Shown: positions 8,245 to 17,525 of the stretch, piece by piece | How the letters are laid out: every line of letters begins with the position of its first letter | How positions within the stretch are numbered: the first letter of the stretch is position 1 | Assembly (NCBI RefSeq): GCF_000430995.1 | Contig: NZ_HF952018.1 | Span: 581,897-645,896, forward strand | Direction of reading: 5' to 3' | Source of the DNA: Thermobrachium celere DSM 8682 | GTDB taxonomy: Bacteria; Bacillota; Clostridia; Clostridiales; Caloramatoraceae | Length of the DNA stretch: 64,000 bases | Notes under the pieces: model-generated | Seen by the model: the letters and a program-made list of their open reading frames with translations, nothing else | Databases searched by the model: none | Told to the model about the DNA's origin: nothing | Made by a program: the position numbers and the translations under genes

Positions 8245-8901
8245 ATGCAACCTCAGGTAAGTCATGAATATTATATTGATGAATACACACGTGGACAATT
8301 GTATGAAATTACAAAGCGATTAATAGATATTATAGGTTCTTTATTTGGAATTATATTATTATCGCCAATATTTATTATTACTGCAATAGCAATAAAGTTA
8401 GATTCAAAGGGACCAATATTTTTTATACAGGAGCGTTGCGGTAAAGATGGTAAAATATTTAAAATGTTTAAATTCCGTTCAATGTGTGTAGATGCAGAAG
8501 AAAAATTAAAGGAGCTTATAAAGAAAAATGAAATGTCTGGACCAGCTTTTAAGATGAAGGATGATCCAAGGATTACAAAGGTAGGAAAATTTATAAGGAA
8601 AACAAGCATAGACGAACTCCCGCAATTATTCAATGTATTAAAAGGTGATATGAGTCTTGTTGGTCCAAGGCCACCAATAGTAAGAGAAGTTAAACAATAC
8701 ACACCTTATCAAATGCAAAGGCTTCTTGTTAAACCAGGACTTACTTGTTATTGGCAAGTTATGGGTAGAAATAAAATAAATGATTTTGATGAATGGGTAG
8801 AACTTGATATAAAGTACATAAAAGAAAGAAGTTTTTGGCTCGATATGAAGCTTATATTTAAAACATTCTTTGTATTATTTGGAGATGAGAATGCTTGCTA
8901 A
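8245..8901 (+). CDS. Undecaprenyl-phosphate sugar phosphotransferase (initiating transferase 1)
   Basis: A 218-residue monotopic phosphoglycosyltransferase of the Bac_transf type. It has a re-entrant membrane helix at about 30-52 (IIGSLFGIILLSPIFIITA), the FKFRSM motif, DELPQLFNVLKGDMSLVGPRPP with the catalytic Asp-Glu and the uridine-binding PRP motif, and PGLTCYWQVMGR. It transfers a sugar-1-phosphate from a UDP-sugar to undecaprenyl phosphate and so starts repeat-unit synthesis. Only the catalytic domain is present, without the N-terminal multi-TM part of WbaP. The ATG has an AGAGAGGTG site. The manC gene follows after 13 nt. Confidence 0.9.
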   Translation: MQPQVSHEYYIDEYTRGQLYEITKRLIDIIGSLFGIILLSPIFIITAIAIKLDSKGPIFFIQERCGKDGKIFKMFKFRSMCVDAEEKLKELIKKNEMSGPAFKMKDDPRITKVGKFIRKTSIDELPQLFNVLKGDMSLVGPRPPIVREVKQYTPYQMQRLLVKPGLTCYWQVMGRNKINDFDEWVELDIKYIKERSFWLDMKLIFKTFFVLFGDENAC

Positions 8902-8914
8902 GGGAGTGAAGTAA

Positions 8915-9958
8915 ATGCTTTGTGGACTTATAATGGCTGGGGGAAAGGGTGAAAGATTTTGGCCTCTATCAACAGATGATAGACCAAAACAATTCCTAAA
9001 CCTTTTAGGCAAAGATACAATGATTCAAATGACAGTAAAAAGACTAGAAGGTCTTATACCAATAGATAGAATATTTGTAGTAACAGCAGAAAGGTATGTT
9101 GGACTTGTAAAGGAGCAGCTTCCTAATTTGCCAGAAGGAAATATAATTGTTGAACCAGTTGGAAGAAACACTGCACCTTGTATTGCGCTTTCTGCATTTT
9201 ATATAAACAAAAAAATTGAAAATGCAACAATTGCAGTCTTACCATCAGACCATTTAATAAGGGATGAAGGAAAGTTTAGAGAGGTTTTAAAATCAGCCTA
9301 TGAATATGTAAACAAAAACAAAGATGCAATTGTGACACTTGGAATGAAACCAGATAGACCAGAGACAGGTTATGGTTACATCAAAAGGCTTCATGAAGTA
9401 GAAAAAATAAATGAAAATTCAATACATAAGGTAGAATGTTTTGTTGAAAAACCAAATAAAGAAACAGCAGAAAAATACATACAAGAGGGTACATATCTTT
9501 GGAATGGTGGAATGTTTATATGGAAGGCATCAACTATATTAAAATGTACAAATCAATATCTTCCAGAGACATTTGAAGTTCTTGCAGAAATTGCAGCGGC
9601 AGATGAAGATTTCGAAGAAGTTTTAAAACAAAAATATGAAGAAGTTGAAGATATTTCAGTAGATTATGCCATAATGGAAAAGTCAAATGATATATACGTC
9701 ATCCCTTGTGATTTTGGATGGGATGATGTTGGTAGTTGGACAAGTCTTGAAAGATATAGAGAAAAGGACGAAAAGGGCAATGTAGCAAATCAGAATTGTA
9801 TTGCAAGGGATTCAAGAGGAAATATTATAATGGCAAACAAGAAGGTAATCTTAAATGGTATAGAAGACATTATAGTAGTTGAAACAGAGGATTGCATAAT
9901 GATTAGCTCTAAAGATAGAGCACATGAGATAAAGGAAATAAAGAAAATGGTAGTGTGA
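8915..9958 (+). CDS. manC: Mannose-1-phosphate guanylyltransferase
   Basis: A 347-residue GDP-mannose pyrophosphorylase making GDP-mannose from GTP and mannose-1-phosphate. The pyrophosphorylase motif MAGGKGERFWPLS is at residues 7-19, VEPVGRNTAPCIALSA follows, the mannose-binding FVEKP is near 175 and WNGGMF near 195. It is the short form without the phosphomannose-isomerase domain; a separate manA lies at 19.1 kb. Its place just before a WbaZ-like GT4 gene suggests a mannose-containing polymer. The stop precedes the next GTG by 9 nt. Confidence 0.93.
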   Translation: MLCGLIMAGGKGERFWPLSTDDRPKQFLNLLGKDTMIQMTVKRLEGLIPIDRIFVVTAERYVGLVKEQLPNLPEGNIIVEPVGRNTAPCIALSAFYINKKIENATIAVLPSDHLIRDEGKFREVLKSAYEYVNKNKDAIVTLGMKPDRPETGYGYIKRLHEVEKINENSIHKVECFVEKPNKETAEKYIQEGTYLWNGGMFIWKASTILKCTNQYLPETFEVLAEIAAADEDFEEVLKQKYEEVEDISVDYAIMEKSNDIYVIPCDFGWDDVGSWTSLERYREKDEKGNVANQNCIARDSRGNIIMANKKVILNGIEDIIVVETEDCIMISSKDRAHEIKEIKKMVV

Positions 9959-9967
9959 GGTGTTGTT

Positions 9968-11089
9968 GTGAAGATAGCATTAGTACATGATTGGTTAACA
10001 AACATAGGTGGTGCAGAGAGAGTTGTTATAAATTTTAAACAACTCTTTCCTGAAGCACCTATTTATACTACAATATATAATCCTGATAATTTAGATGATG
10101 AATTAAAAAATATCGATGTTAGAACATCTTTTTTGCAAAATAAGAGAAAGGCAAAAACTAATCATCAAAGATATTTTCCATTTATGCCAATGGCATTTGA
10201 AAGTTTTGATTTAAATGAATATGATGTTGTTTTAAGTAGTAGTTCCTCATGTGCAAAAGGTGTAATAACAAATCCTAATACAGTTCATATTTGTTATTGC
10301 CACACACCTATGAGGTATGGATGGGAATTTTACTATGAATATTTAAACAAAGAAAGGTTAAGTGCTCTTAAAAAAGTAATTATGAAATATTTTATGAACT
10401 ATATGCGTATGTGGGATAGAATTTCTGCAGATAGAGTAGATTATTTTATAGCAAATTCGCAAAATGTTGCAAAAAGGATATGGAAACATTATAGAAGAGA
10501 AAGTGTTGTTATACATCCTCCTGTTAGAACAAAGCTTTTTAATATTAGTAATGTTGATGAAGAATATTTTTTAATTGTATCTAGGCTAGTTCCATATAAA
10601 AGAATTGACCTTGCTGTTGAAACCTTTAATGAACTTGGATTGCCTTTAGTAATAATAGGCGATGGTTCAGAAAGGCAGAGACTTCAATCAATGGCAAAAT
10701 CAAATATTAAATTTTTAGGTCGACAACCAGATGAAGTAATAAAAGAATATTATTCAAAATGTAGAGCATTTATTTTCCCTGGTGAAGAAGACTTTGGAAT
10801 TACCCCACTTGAAGCACAAGCTAGTGGAAGACCTGTAATTGCTTATGGTAAAGGTGGGGCGCTTGAAACAGTAGTTGAAGGTAAAACAGGTATATTTTTT
10901 AAAGAACAAAGTGTTAATTCATTAAAAGAAGCAATAAATAGGTTTAAAAATTATGATTTTGATAAAATAGAAATAAGAAAACATGCAGAACAGTTTGATG
11001 AGGAGATATTTAAAAAGAAGATTGAAGAATATGTTAAATATTGTTATGAAGAACATAATTTAAAGATAAATAGTTTTAAGGTTTTATAA
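9968..11089 (+). CDS. GT4 glycosyltransferase, WbaZ-like (probable mannosyltransferase)
   Basis: A 373-residue GT-B enzyme. The N terminus MKIALVHDWLTNIGGAERVV and the ICYCHTPMRYGWE segment resemble WbaZ-type mannosyltransferases. The C-terminal donor site is FPGEEDFGITPLEAQASGRP, with the E-x7-E pair typical of GT4, and VSRLVPYKRIDLAV sits at the domain junction. GDP-mannose as donor is inferred from family resemblance and the manC next door. The GTG start has a TGAGGTG site 6 nt upstream. Confidence 0.85.
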   Translation: MKIALVHDWLTNIGGAERVVINFKQLFPEAPIYTTIYNPDNLDDELKNIDVRTSFLQNKRKAKTNHQRYFPFMPMAFESFDLNEYDVVLSSSSSCAKGVITNPNTVHICYCHTPMRYGWEFYYEYLNKERLSALKKVIMKYFMNYMRMWDRISADRVDYFIANSQNVAKRIWKHYRRESVVIHPPVRTKLFNISNVDEEYFLIVSRLVPYKRIDLAVETFNELGLPLVIIGDGSERQRLQSMAKSNIKFLGRQPDEVIKEYYSKCRAFIFPGEEDFGITPLEAQASGRPVIAYGKGGALETVVEGKTGIFFKEQSVNSLKEAINRFKNYDFDKIEIRKHAEQFDEEIFKKKIEEYVKYCYEEHNLKINSFKVL

Positions 11090-11112
11090 TATTGTTTTAG
11101 ATAGGTGATGAT

Positions 11113-12213
11113 ATGATAATATTTAATGCATTACAGACTTCTTTAAGTGGAGGCATAGGTCGCTATTCCTATGAAGTTGCTAAAGGAGTTTATAATTTAA
11201 AAGAAATTGATTTTAAGATAGTTATTAGAGAGCAAGATATAGATAAATTTAATTTTGCTAAAAAAGAAGATTTAATAATAATGAAAAACATAAATAATAG
11301 TAAGCAAAGAAATTATGTTGAACAATTTGTATTACCTAAAATGATTTATGAGAAATATCCCGATGCTATTATACATTATCCTGATACAATGGCACCAATA
11401 TTAGCTAAAAACAAAGTGATAATTACAATTCATGATCTAGCATTTAAAGCATTAAAAAATGAATTTACATTAAAGACAAGGTTATGGAAAAATTTTATAA
11501 CAGATTTTTCTGTTAAGAAGGCAGATAAAATTATAGCGATTACAAATTTTACAAAAAGTGAAATAGAAAAATATTATCCTTTTGCTAAAGAAAAAATAAA
11601 TGTTATTTATAATGGATTTAATGACTTTTCAAAGGATCCAATTAATGAAGAAAATTTAAGGAAGGATTTTGAAAATATTATTTCGAAGAAATACATTTTA
11701 ACGGTTTCTACTATTTCACCTAGAAAAAATATAGATGGCTTAATCAAGGCATTTAATTTAATAAAAGCACAAATACCTCATAATTTAATAATTGCAGGCA
11801 AAAATGGTTGGAATTATGAGCATGTTTTCAAATTAGTAGATGAATTAAATTTAAAAGAAAGGGTTATTTTTACAGGAGCAGTTACAGATGATGAACTAAA
11901 ATTATTATATAAAAATGCAGATTTATTTGTTTATCCTTCTTATTATGAAGGTTTTGGTTTACCACCTCTTGAAGCAATGGCATGTGGTTGTCCAACATTA
12001 GTATCAAATCTAACCTCATTACCAGAGGTTGTTGGAAATGAGGAGATGACATTTGATCCTTATGATGAAAAAGAAATAGCAATGAAAATTATGTATATAG
12101 TAAATAATAATTTAATACTAAAGACTTTTATTGAAAATAGTTTAAGAATTGTAAAAAGATTTAATTGGGATAAATGTAGTTATGAAATGTTAAATATTTA
12201 TTTAACTATTTAA
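11113..12213 (+). CDS. GT4 glycosyltransferase
   Basis: A 366-residue GT-B enzyme. It has a glycine-rich N terminus (LQTSLSGGIGRYSYEVAKG), ITIHDLAFK near 105, STISPRKNIDGLIKAF at the domain border and YYEGFGLPPLEAMACGCPTL as donor site with the E-x7-E motif. It resembles the MtfB/WbaZ group of mannosyltransferases, but donor and acceptor are not known. Third-position A/T use is heavier than in manC upstream, and the very AT-rich part of the cluster begins here. A GATAGGTGATGAT site precedes the ATG. Confidence 0.85.
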   Translation: MIIFNALQTSLSGGIGRYSYEVAKGVYNLKEIDFKIVIREQDIDKFNFAKKEDLIIMKNINNSKQRNYVEQFVLPKMIYEKYPDAIIHYPDTMAPILAKNKVIITIHDLAFKALKNEFTLKTRLWKNFITDFSVKKADKIIAITNFTKSEIEKYYPFAKEKINVIYNGFNDFSKDPINEENLRKDFENIISKKYILTVSTISPRKNIDGLIKAFNLIKAQIPHNLIIAGKNGWNYEHVFKLVDELNLKERVIFTGAVTDDELKLLYKNADLFVYPSYYEGFGLPPLEAMACGCPTLVSNLTSLPEVVGNEEMTFDPYDEKEIAMKIMYIVNNNLILKTFIENSLRIVKRFNWDKCSYEMLNIYLTI

Positions 12214-12665
12214 TGATGAAGAATAATAAGTTGATAATTGATATATATAACGTTAATAAAATTAACTAAATAATATTAATTTATAATTTAAAGTATTTAT
12301 AGTATATTAGAAGTAATTAAAATTATTATACTTACTTAGTAATTTTGTTAGTTCTAAATATTTAATTTTAAGTAATTATATATAGTATGTTATTTAAAAA
12401 ATTTTAAAATAAAAATTATGTAAAATAAATAATAAAAACAAGTGTTTAAAATATATTTCAAATACAATATTTTTATGTAGTAGTTTTTATATCGTAAAAA
12501 ATTATTTGTTATGATCAATATATTTATTAATTTGATTAATACGTGTTAAAAAGCTAATTGTTTATTTAATAATATATAAAGAAATTACAATTAAAGTTAT
12601 ATTAGAATTATTATTTTAAAAATTTATGTTCTATTTAAATAAATTAATTTATAGGAGGATTTCTT
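12214..12665 (+). other. AT-rich spacer without a recognisable gene (452 bp)
   Basis: Almost all A and T, with stops in every frame. I see no gene, hairpin terminator or repeat. It interrupts an otherwise tightly packed operon and may be what is left of a lost gene. Confidence 0.5.
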
Positions 12666-13979
12666 GTGATCTATAGATTTCAATTGCTTAGTTTAGAAAA
12701 TAAAATATTATATATTTCCAATTTAATAGTTTTTATTGTATATGCAATAAATAAAATATTAAAGAAGAAATATATAATTTCTCCTTTTAACGTAAATTTT
12801 TTTATATTTATTTTTATTTATTTATTTATTGGATTATTTCAATTTGATAATAAGGCTTGGTATGCATTAGGTTATGAAAGTAGTGATAAATATTTATTAT
12901 ATCTAAATTATAATTATACTATTAACTTAATTGGACTTTTAACAGTTTTAATAACATTATTTTATTATGAATTTAATACAATCAAAAAAATAAATTTAAA
13001 TAAATTTACTAAAAAATTTAATGATATTACATCATTAAATGAAGTTATTACTATTTTATCTATATTTTTATGGGTATTTATTGTTTTTATATATTTAAAG
13101 GTTAATCCATTGTATAATAGGACATTTATTAATGAATATCCTTCTATACGACCAATTTATAATGCATTAAATAATATATTATATATTTGTTCAATAGTTA
13201 CATCAATTAAATATTTAAATTTAAACAAAAAAAAATATCTATTATTATATATTTTAGCAGTTATAGTACTTTTTTTAACTGCTAATAGAGGACCTTTAAT
13301 ATCAGTAATTTTTATATTTTACATTGTAAAAACTCAAAAAAAATATGGGTTTAATTTTAAGAGTATGCTTAAAGTCTCAAAATTTATGATTATATGTTTA
13401 ATCTTAGGAATTTTGATTGAATTTATAAGGAGTTCATCTTATTATAGTAAATTTTATATTTATGATATTGTAGATAAAATTATTTATGGAAATACTTTTT
13501 CTGATATAAGAGATGGTGCATATGTATTATATGGATTTAAAAATCTTTATGATAATTACTTGTATGGATTGAATTATATAGCAGATTTCATTTCTTTTAT
13601 ACCTAGAAAATATATACAATTTAGAAATATATATTCATATGGTATTTTTTCAACAAATACATTATTTGGAATGAGTGGGCATTATGGATTACGTGGAGGT
13701 ATGTTTTTAGAACCATATATAAATTTTAGTTATGTAGGAGTGGTTATAGTTGCTATTATAGTTGGTTATTATTATGGGAAAATAGAGAATACATATTTTT
13801 ATTTACTCAGTCAAAACAAAATAAAATCTAGCGATATTTTAGCTTTGGTATTTTTAAATTTTTTTATAAATAGTTTATGCATAAGTTCAGCTTTTCATAC
13901 ATTTTATGTTTACTTATTTATAATTATGTTAGCGAAAATATTTAATATTTTATTGAAGAAAATAGTTAAATATAGTTAA
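12666..13979 (+). CDS. Wzy-like polysaccharide polymerase, multi-pass membrane protein (Wzy 1)
   Basis: A 437-residue protein with about 10-12 hydrophobic helices and a larger polar loop around 270-330 (FKNLYDNYLYGLNYIADFIS, then GMSGHYGLRGGMF), the usual pattern of O-antigen/oligosaccharide repeat-unit polymerases. It would link lipid-linked repeat units on the outer face of the membrane. Wzy proteins are poorly conserved, so the call rests on topology, size and context. GTG start with GGAGG 7 nt upstream. It is extremely A/T-rich, more so than the flanking nucleotide-sugar genes, which suggests transfer. Long non-coding gaps lie on both sides. Confidence 0.75.
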   Translation: MIYRFQLLSLENKILYISNLIVFIVYAINKILKKKYIISPFNVNFFIFIFIYLFIGLFQFDNKAWYALGYESSDKYLLYLNYNYTINLIGLLTVLITLFYYEFNTIKKINLNKFTKKFNDITSLNEVITILSIFLWVFIVFIYLKVNPLYNRTFINEYPSIRPIYNALNNILYICSIVTSIKYLNLNKKKYLLLYILAVIVLFLTANRGPLISVIFIFYIVKTQKKYGFNFKSMLKVSKFMIICLILGILIEFIRSSSYYSKFYIYDIVDKIIYGNTFSDIRDGAYVLYGFKNLYDNYLYGLNYIADFISFIPRKYIQFRNIYSYGIFSTNTLFGMSGHYGLRGGMFLEPYINFSYVGVVIVAIIVGYYYGKIENTYFYLLSQNKIKSSDILALVFLNFFINSLCISSAFHTFYVYLFIIMLAKIFNILLKKIVKYS

Positions 13980-15129
13980 GCTTTATTTTAGTAACGAAAT
14001 ATTTAACTAAGCAAAATGTGTGATTAAAACTTATTGAAACATAACATTAATCAACAAAAATTAAATAATAACTATATAATGAGAAATACTATTAGATTTC
14101 TTTTTTAAATAAAAATTTAAACAAAAAATTGGTTGTATTTAAGAAATGTTTTTAATTACCATTAAATACTTGTATATAATGTGTTATGTCTTTTATAGTT
14201 TTTGTGCCACTAAATTCATATAAAATGATAAAATCCATTAAATTTATAAAATTTGTATGAATGAAAATAAACATTATTCTTGATTGTATACAAATAAGAT
14301 TAATTTCTTTTTCAATATTTTATTCTAACTTATCATATTGTTTATTTTAGATAAATTTATTTATAAAGGTAGAATAAATTATATTATAAAAAATTAATGT
14401 GTAAAGTGATTGCAGTAATAAAATGTAGAAATGGTTATAAAAATATAATATTAAAAAGTTTGAGTTTTTATTATTAGTAAAAATAAATATATTTTATATA
14501 TTTTATTTATTTTATTTATTTTATTTAAAATTATTAATAAATAAAATATTCATAGAAATAAAATAATTATTGATATTTATGTTTATGATATTTATTATAG
14601 CTAAAAAAATTAATTTAGTTTATTTTTAATAAATTAAATAATTGCGTGATAATAATTATGATGAATAAAACTGTATACATAATTTTAATGAACTATAATA
14701 GCTATAAAGGTACTACTTATTGTATTTAAAGCTTAATAATAAGAGACAATGTGCTACAAAAAATTTTGTTTTATATTAAACAAATATTCTGAAGAAAATA
14801 ACCAAATCTAAACAAAATTTTGATTTTTTAGGCAGTAATAATTTGGATATAAATATGTTTCATGGCGTAAACTATAAAGTAATGATATTTAAGTAAAACC
14901 TGAGTTTATTGAAAATACGCTTAAAAATTACTAAAAATAATAAGAATATAGGTACTATTGTTTGTAAGATAAATTATTATAGTATACTGATAGACAAGTT
15001 AATTGGTTTCATTTTATAGTGAGAAAGTTAATAATAAGGATTATATAATTATAAAAAGTTATATTTATAGAAAATTATTATGTGTTAATGTAAGAGTAAA
15101 TCACAAAACAAAAATAATATTAACAAGAG
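13980..15129 (+). other. Long AT-rich spacer, probable graveyard of decayed genes (1150 bp)
   Basis: No intact gene is visible. The sequence is dominated by A/T runs, including a TTTATTTTATT tandem near 14500. On the minus strand a frame is open from 14319 down to a stop at 14152 (about 55 codons, ending GTKTIKDITHYIQVFNGN), longer than expected by chance at this composition, so it may be a remnant. No terminator or promoter could be assigned with confidence. Confidence 0.5.
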
Positions 15130-15138
15130 GTGAAGTTA

Positions 15139-16323
15139 ATGAGTAGAATATTGTTAATTAATACTTTTTATTATCCTAATATGATAGGAGGAACAGAACA
15201 TACGATAAAATTATTAGCAGAGGGATTAGCATCCAAAGGTCATAATGTAGCAGTATTTACTTGTGATTCAAATAAAGATTTTTTAAAAGAAGAAATTAAT
15301 GGAGTAACAATTTATCGTGATAAAGTTGTAATTAAAAATAAAGGTTTTTTTAAACCAATTTATAAAGCAATAGAGTTAAATAATAGAATTATATTAAGTA
15401 GGTTAGATAAAGTTATAGATGAATTTAAGCCAGATGTAATTAATACACATAATTTATTTTATATATCACCATATATTTGGAAATATATTAAATTAAAATT
15501 TAGTATACCTATAGTTCATACAATACATGATTTATGGCTATATTGCCCAAAAGCAACATATTTAAAAAGAAATGGTCAACAATGTGAAAACAAACATTTA
15601 TATTGTAAATATCATGAATTTGTTAATAAAAAGCATAGTATGTATGTAGATTTTGTAACTTCTCCATCTAGATATGCTATTGATTTTTTTGGTAAAAGAG
15701 GATATTTTTTAAAATCTAAAAAGATGGTAATACCAAATAACATTGATATTGACATAGAAAAAACTATTGATTTAATTAAATATAAAAATGAAATAAAAGA
15801 TAAAAAAGTTAATTTTGTTTTTTTAGGAAATTTATTGTTTTCAAAAGGATTAAATTGGTTGATAGAAACTTTTAAAGAAATAGAAAATAAAAATATTAAT
15901 TTAATAATATGTGGAGATGGACCTCTAAGAGATTATGTAATTAAAGAAACACAAAATGATAACAGAATTATTTACAAAGGTCATGTTTCAGGAAAACAAA
16001 AGGAAGATATACTTGTACAAGGAGATGTTTTAATAATGCCTTCAATTTGTAATGAAACTTTTGGTAGAGTAATCGTAGAAGCTTATAAATATGGTATGCC
16101 AGTAATAGGTTCAAACTTAGGTGGTATTCCAGAAGTAATTAAAAATAATGAAACAGGGCTTATAGTTGAAGCAAGTGACAAAAAACAATTAAAAGATGCA
16201 ATAGAGTATATGGTATTAAGAAAAAATCAAATTAAATTTAGAGATAATATTACAAAATATATCAATAACTACAATAATAGTGAACATATAAAAAATTTTG
16301 AAAATGTATTTAGTGAATTATGA
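15139..16323 (+). CDS. GT4 glycosyltransferase
   Basis: A 394-residue GT-B enzyme. The N terminus is ILLINTFYYPNMIGGTEHTI; TIHDLWLYCPKATYLKRNG in the middle is typical of a GT4 group that binds its acceptor with a Cys-rich loop (CENKHLYCKYHE). The donor site is ICNETFGRVIVEAYKYGMPV with the E-x7-E pair. ATG 15139 is preferred over GTG 15130 because AGAGGTG lies 6 nt before it. Donor and acceptor are unknown. The broken ugd gene follows after 30 nt. Confidence 0.85.
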   Translation: MSRILLINTFYYPNMIGGTEHTIKLLAEGLASKGHNVAVFTCDSNKDFLKEEINGVTIYRDKVVIKNKGFFKPIYKAIELNNRIILSRLDKVIDEFKPDVINTHNLFYISPYIWKYIKLKFSIPIVHTIHDLWLYCPKATYLKRNGQQCENKHLYCKYHEFVNKKHSMYVDFVTSPSRYAIDFFGKRGYFLKSKKMVIPNNIDIDIEKTIDLIKYKNEIKDKKVNFVFLGNLLFSKGLNWLIETFKEIENKNINLIICGDGPLRDYVIKETQNDNRIIYKGHVSGKQKEDILVQGDVLIMPSICNETFGRVIVEAYKYGMPVIGSNLGGIPEVIKNNETGLIVEASDKKQLKDAIEYMVLRKNQIKFRDNITKYINNYNNSEHIKNFENVFSEL

Positions 16324-16353
16324 AATTAAAACTATGATTAAAAGGTGAGAAAT

Positions 16354-17515
16354 ATGAAAATTGCAGTAGCAGTAATGGGATATGTAGTCAATGGTTGTGC
16401 TTTTATCACAATATAATGAAATTGTAGTTGTTGATGTTCTACAAGAAAAAGCTGATATGGTAAATTATAAAATTACTCTAATAGTTGATAAGGAGATACA
16501 GGAGTTTTTACAAACAAAGGAATTAAATTTAAGAGCTACAACTGATACATATAAGGCATATAAGGATGCTGAATATGTAATTATAGCAACTCCTACAGAT
16601 TATGATCCAGAGAAAAATTACTTTAACACAAGAACACTAGAGAGTGTCATAGCTACAGTTCTTGCAATAAATCCAGATGCAGTTATGGTTATAAAATCAA
16701 CTGTACCTGTTGGATATACAAAAAGAGTTAAAGAAATGTTCCAAACAGATAATATAATATTTTCACCAGAGTTTTTAAGAGAAGGAAAGGCACTTTACGA
16801 TAACCTTTATCCTTCAAGAATAATAGTAGGAGAAAAGTCAGAGAGAGCAGAAAAGTTTGCAAATCTGCTTCTGCAAGGTGCAATAAAGAAGGATGTACCT
16901 GTGTTATTTACAGATTCAACAGAGGCAGAGGCTATAAAGCTTTTTGCAAATACATACCTTGCTATGAGGGTTGCCTTCTTTAATGAACTTGATACCTATG
17001 CAGAATTAAGAGGATTAGATACAAGACAAATAATAGAAGGTGTTTGTCTAGATCCAAGAATAGGTAATTATTACAATAACCCATCCTTCGGATATGGTGG
17101 ATATTGTCTTCCAAAGGATACAAAACAACTTCTTGCAAACTATCAAGATGTACCAAATAACTTAATAGAAGCAATAGTAAAGACTAATACAACAAGAAAA
17201 GATCATATAGCAGAAATGATATTAAAGAGGAATCCAAAGGTTGTAGGTATTTATAGACTTACAATGAAAACAGATTCAGATAACTTTAGACAATCAGCAA
17301 TACAAGGAGTTATGAAGAGGATAAAAGCAAAGGGAATAGAAGTTGTTTTATATGAGCCTGTATTAAAAGAGGACAAGTTCTTTAATTCGAGGGTAATAAG
17401 GGATTTAAATGAGTTTAAAGAAATATCAGATGTAATAGTAGCCAATAGAATGTGTGTAGAGTTAGAGGATGTAAGAAATAAAGTTTATACAAGAGACATA
17501 TTTTCAAGGGATTAG
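16354..17515 (+). pseudogene. ugd: UDP-glucose 6-dehydrogenase gene, frameshifted at the NAD-binding site
   Basis: The ATG at 16354, with an AAAAGGTGAG site, begins [14 protein letters not shown] and stops after 20 codons at 16416. The remaining 374 codons continue in the +1 frame from about 16391. Compared with the E. coli Ugd type (start ...GTGYVGLSNG...), the glycine loop has lost two residues (a 6-bp deletion), the first Gly is Val, and one extra T lies before GTGCTTTTA. The rest is intact and very similar to Ugd: [24 protein letters not shown] and the catalytic Cys in [15 protein letters not shown] protein restarted at ATG 16391 would lack the dinucleotide-binding loop, so activity is unlikely. 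Confidence 0.85.
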
Positions 17516-17525
17516 AGGTGGCTGA

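Noticed and set aside
8271-8702. Long antisense frame opposite the first initiating transferase
   Set aside because: It is a mirror of a strongly conserved gene on the plus strand, has no ribosome site and no recognisable motif. Similar antisense frames at 41523-42014 and 43563-43898 were rejected for the same reason.
16391-17515. A functional shortened dehydrogenase starting at 16391
   Set aside because: It lacks the dinucleotide-binding loop, and the expected N terminus is present just upstream in another frame, so it is better called a broken ugd.
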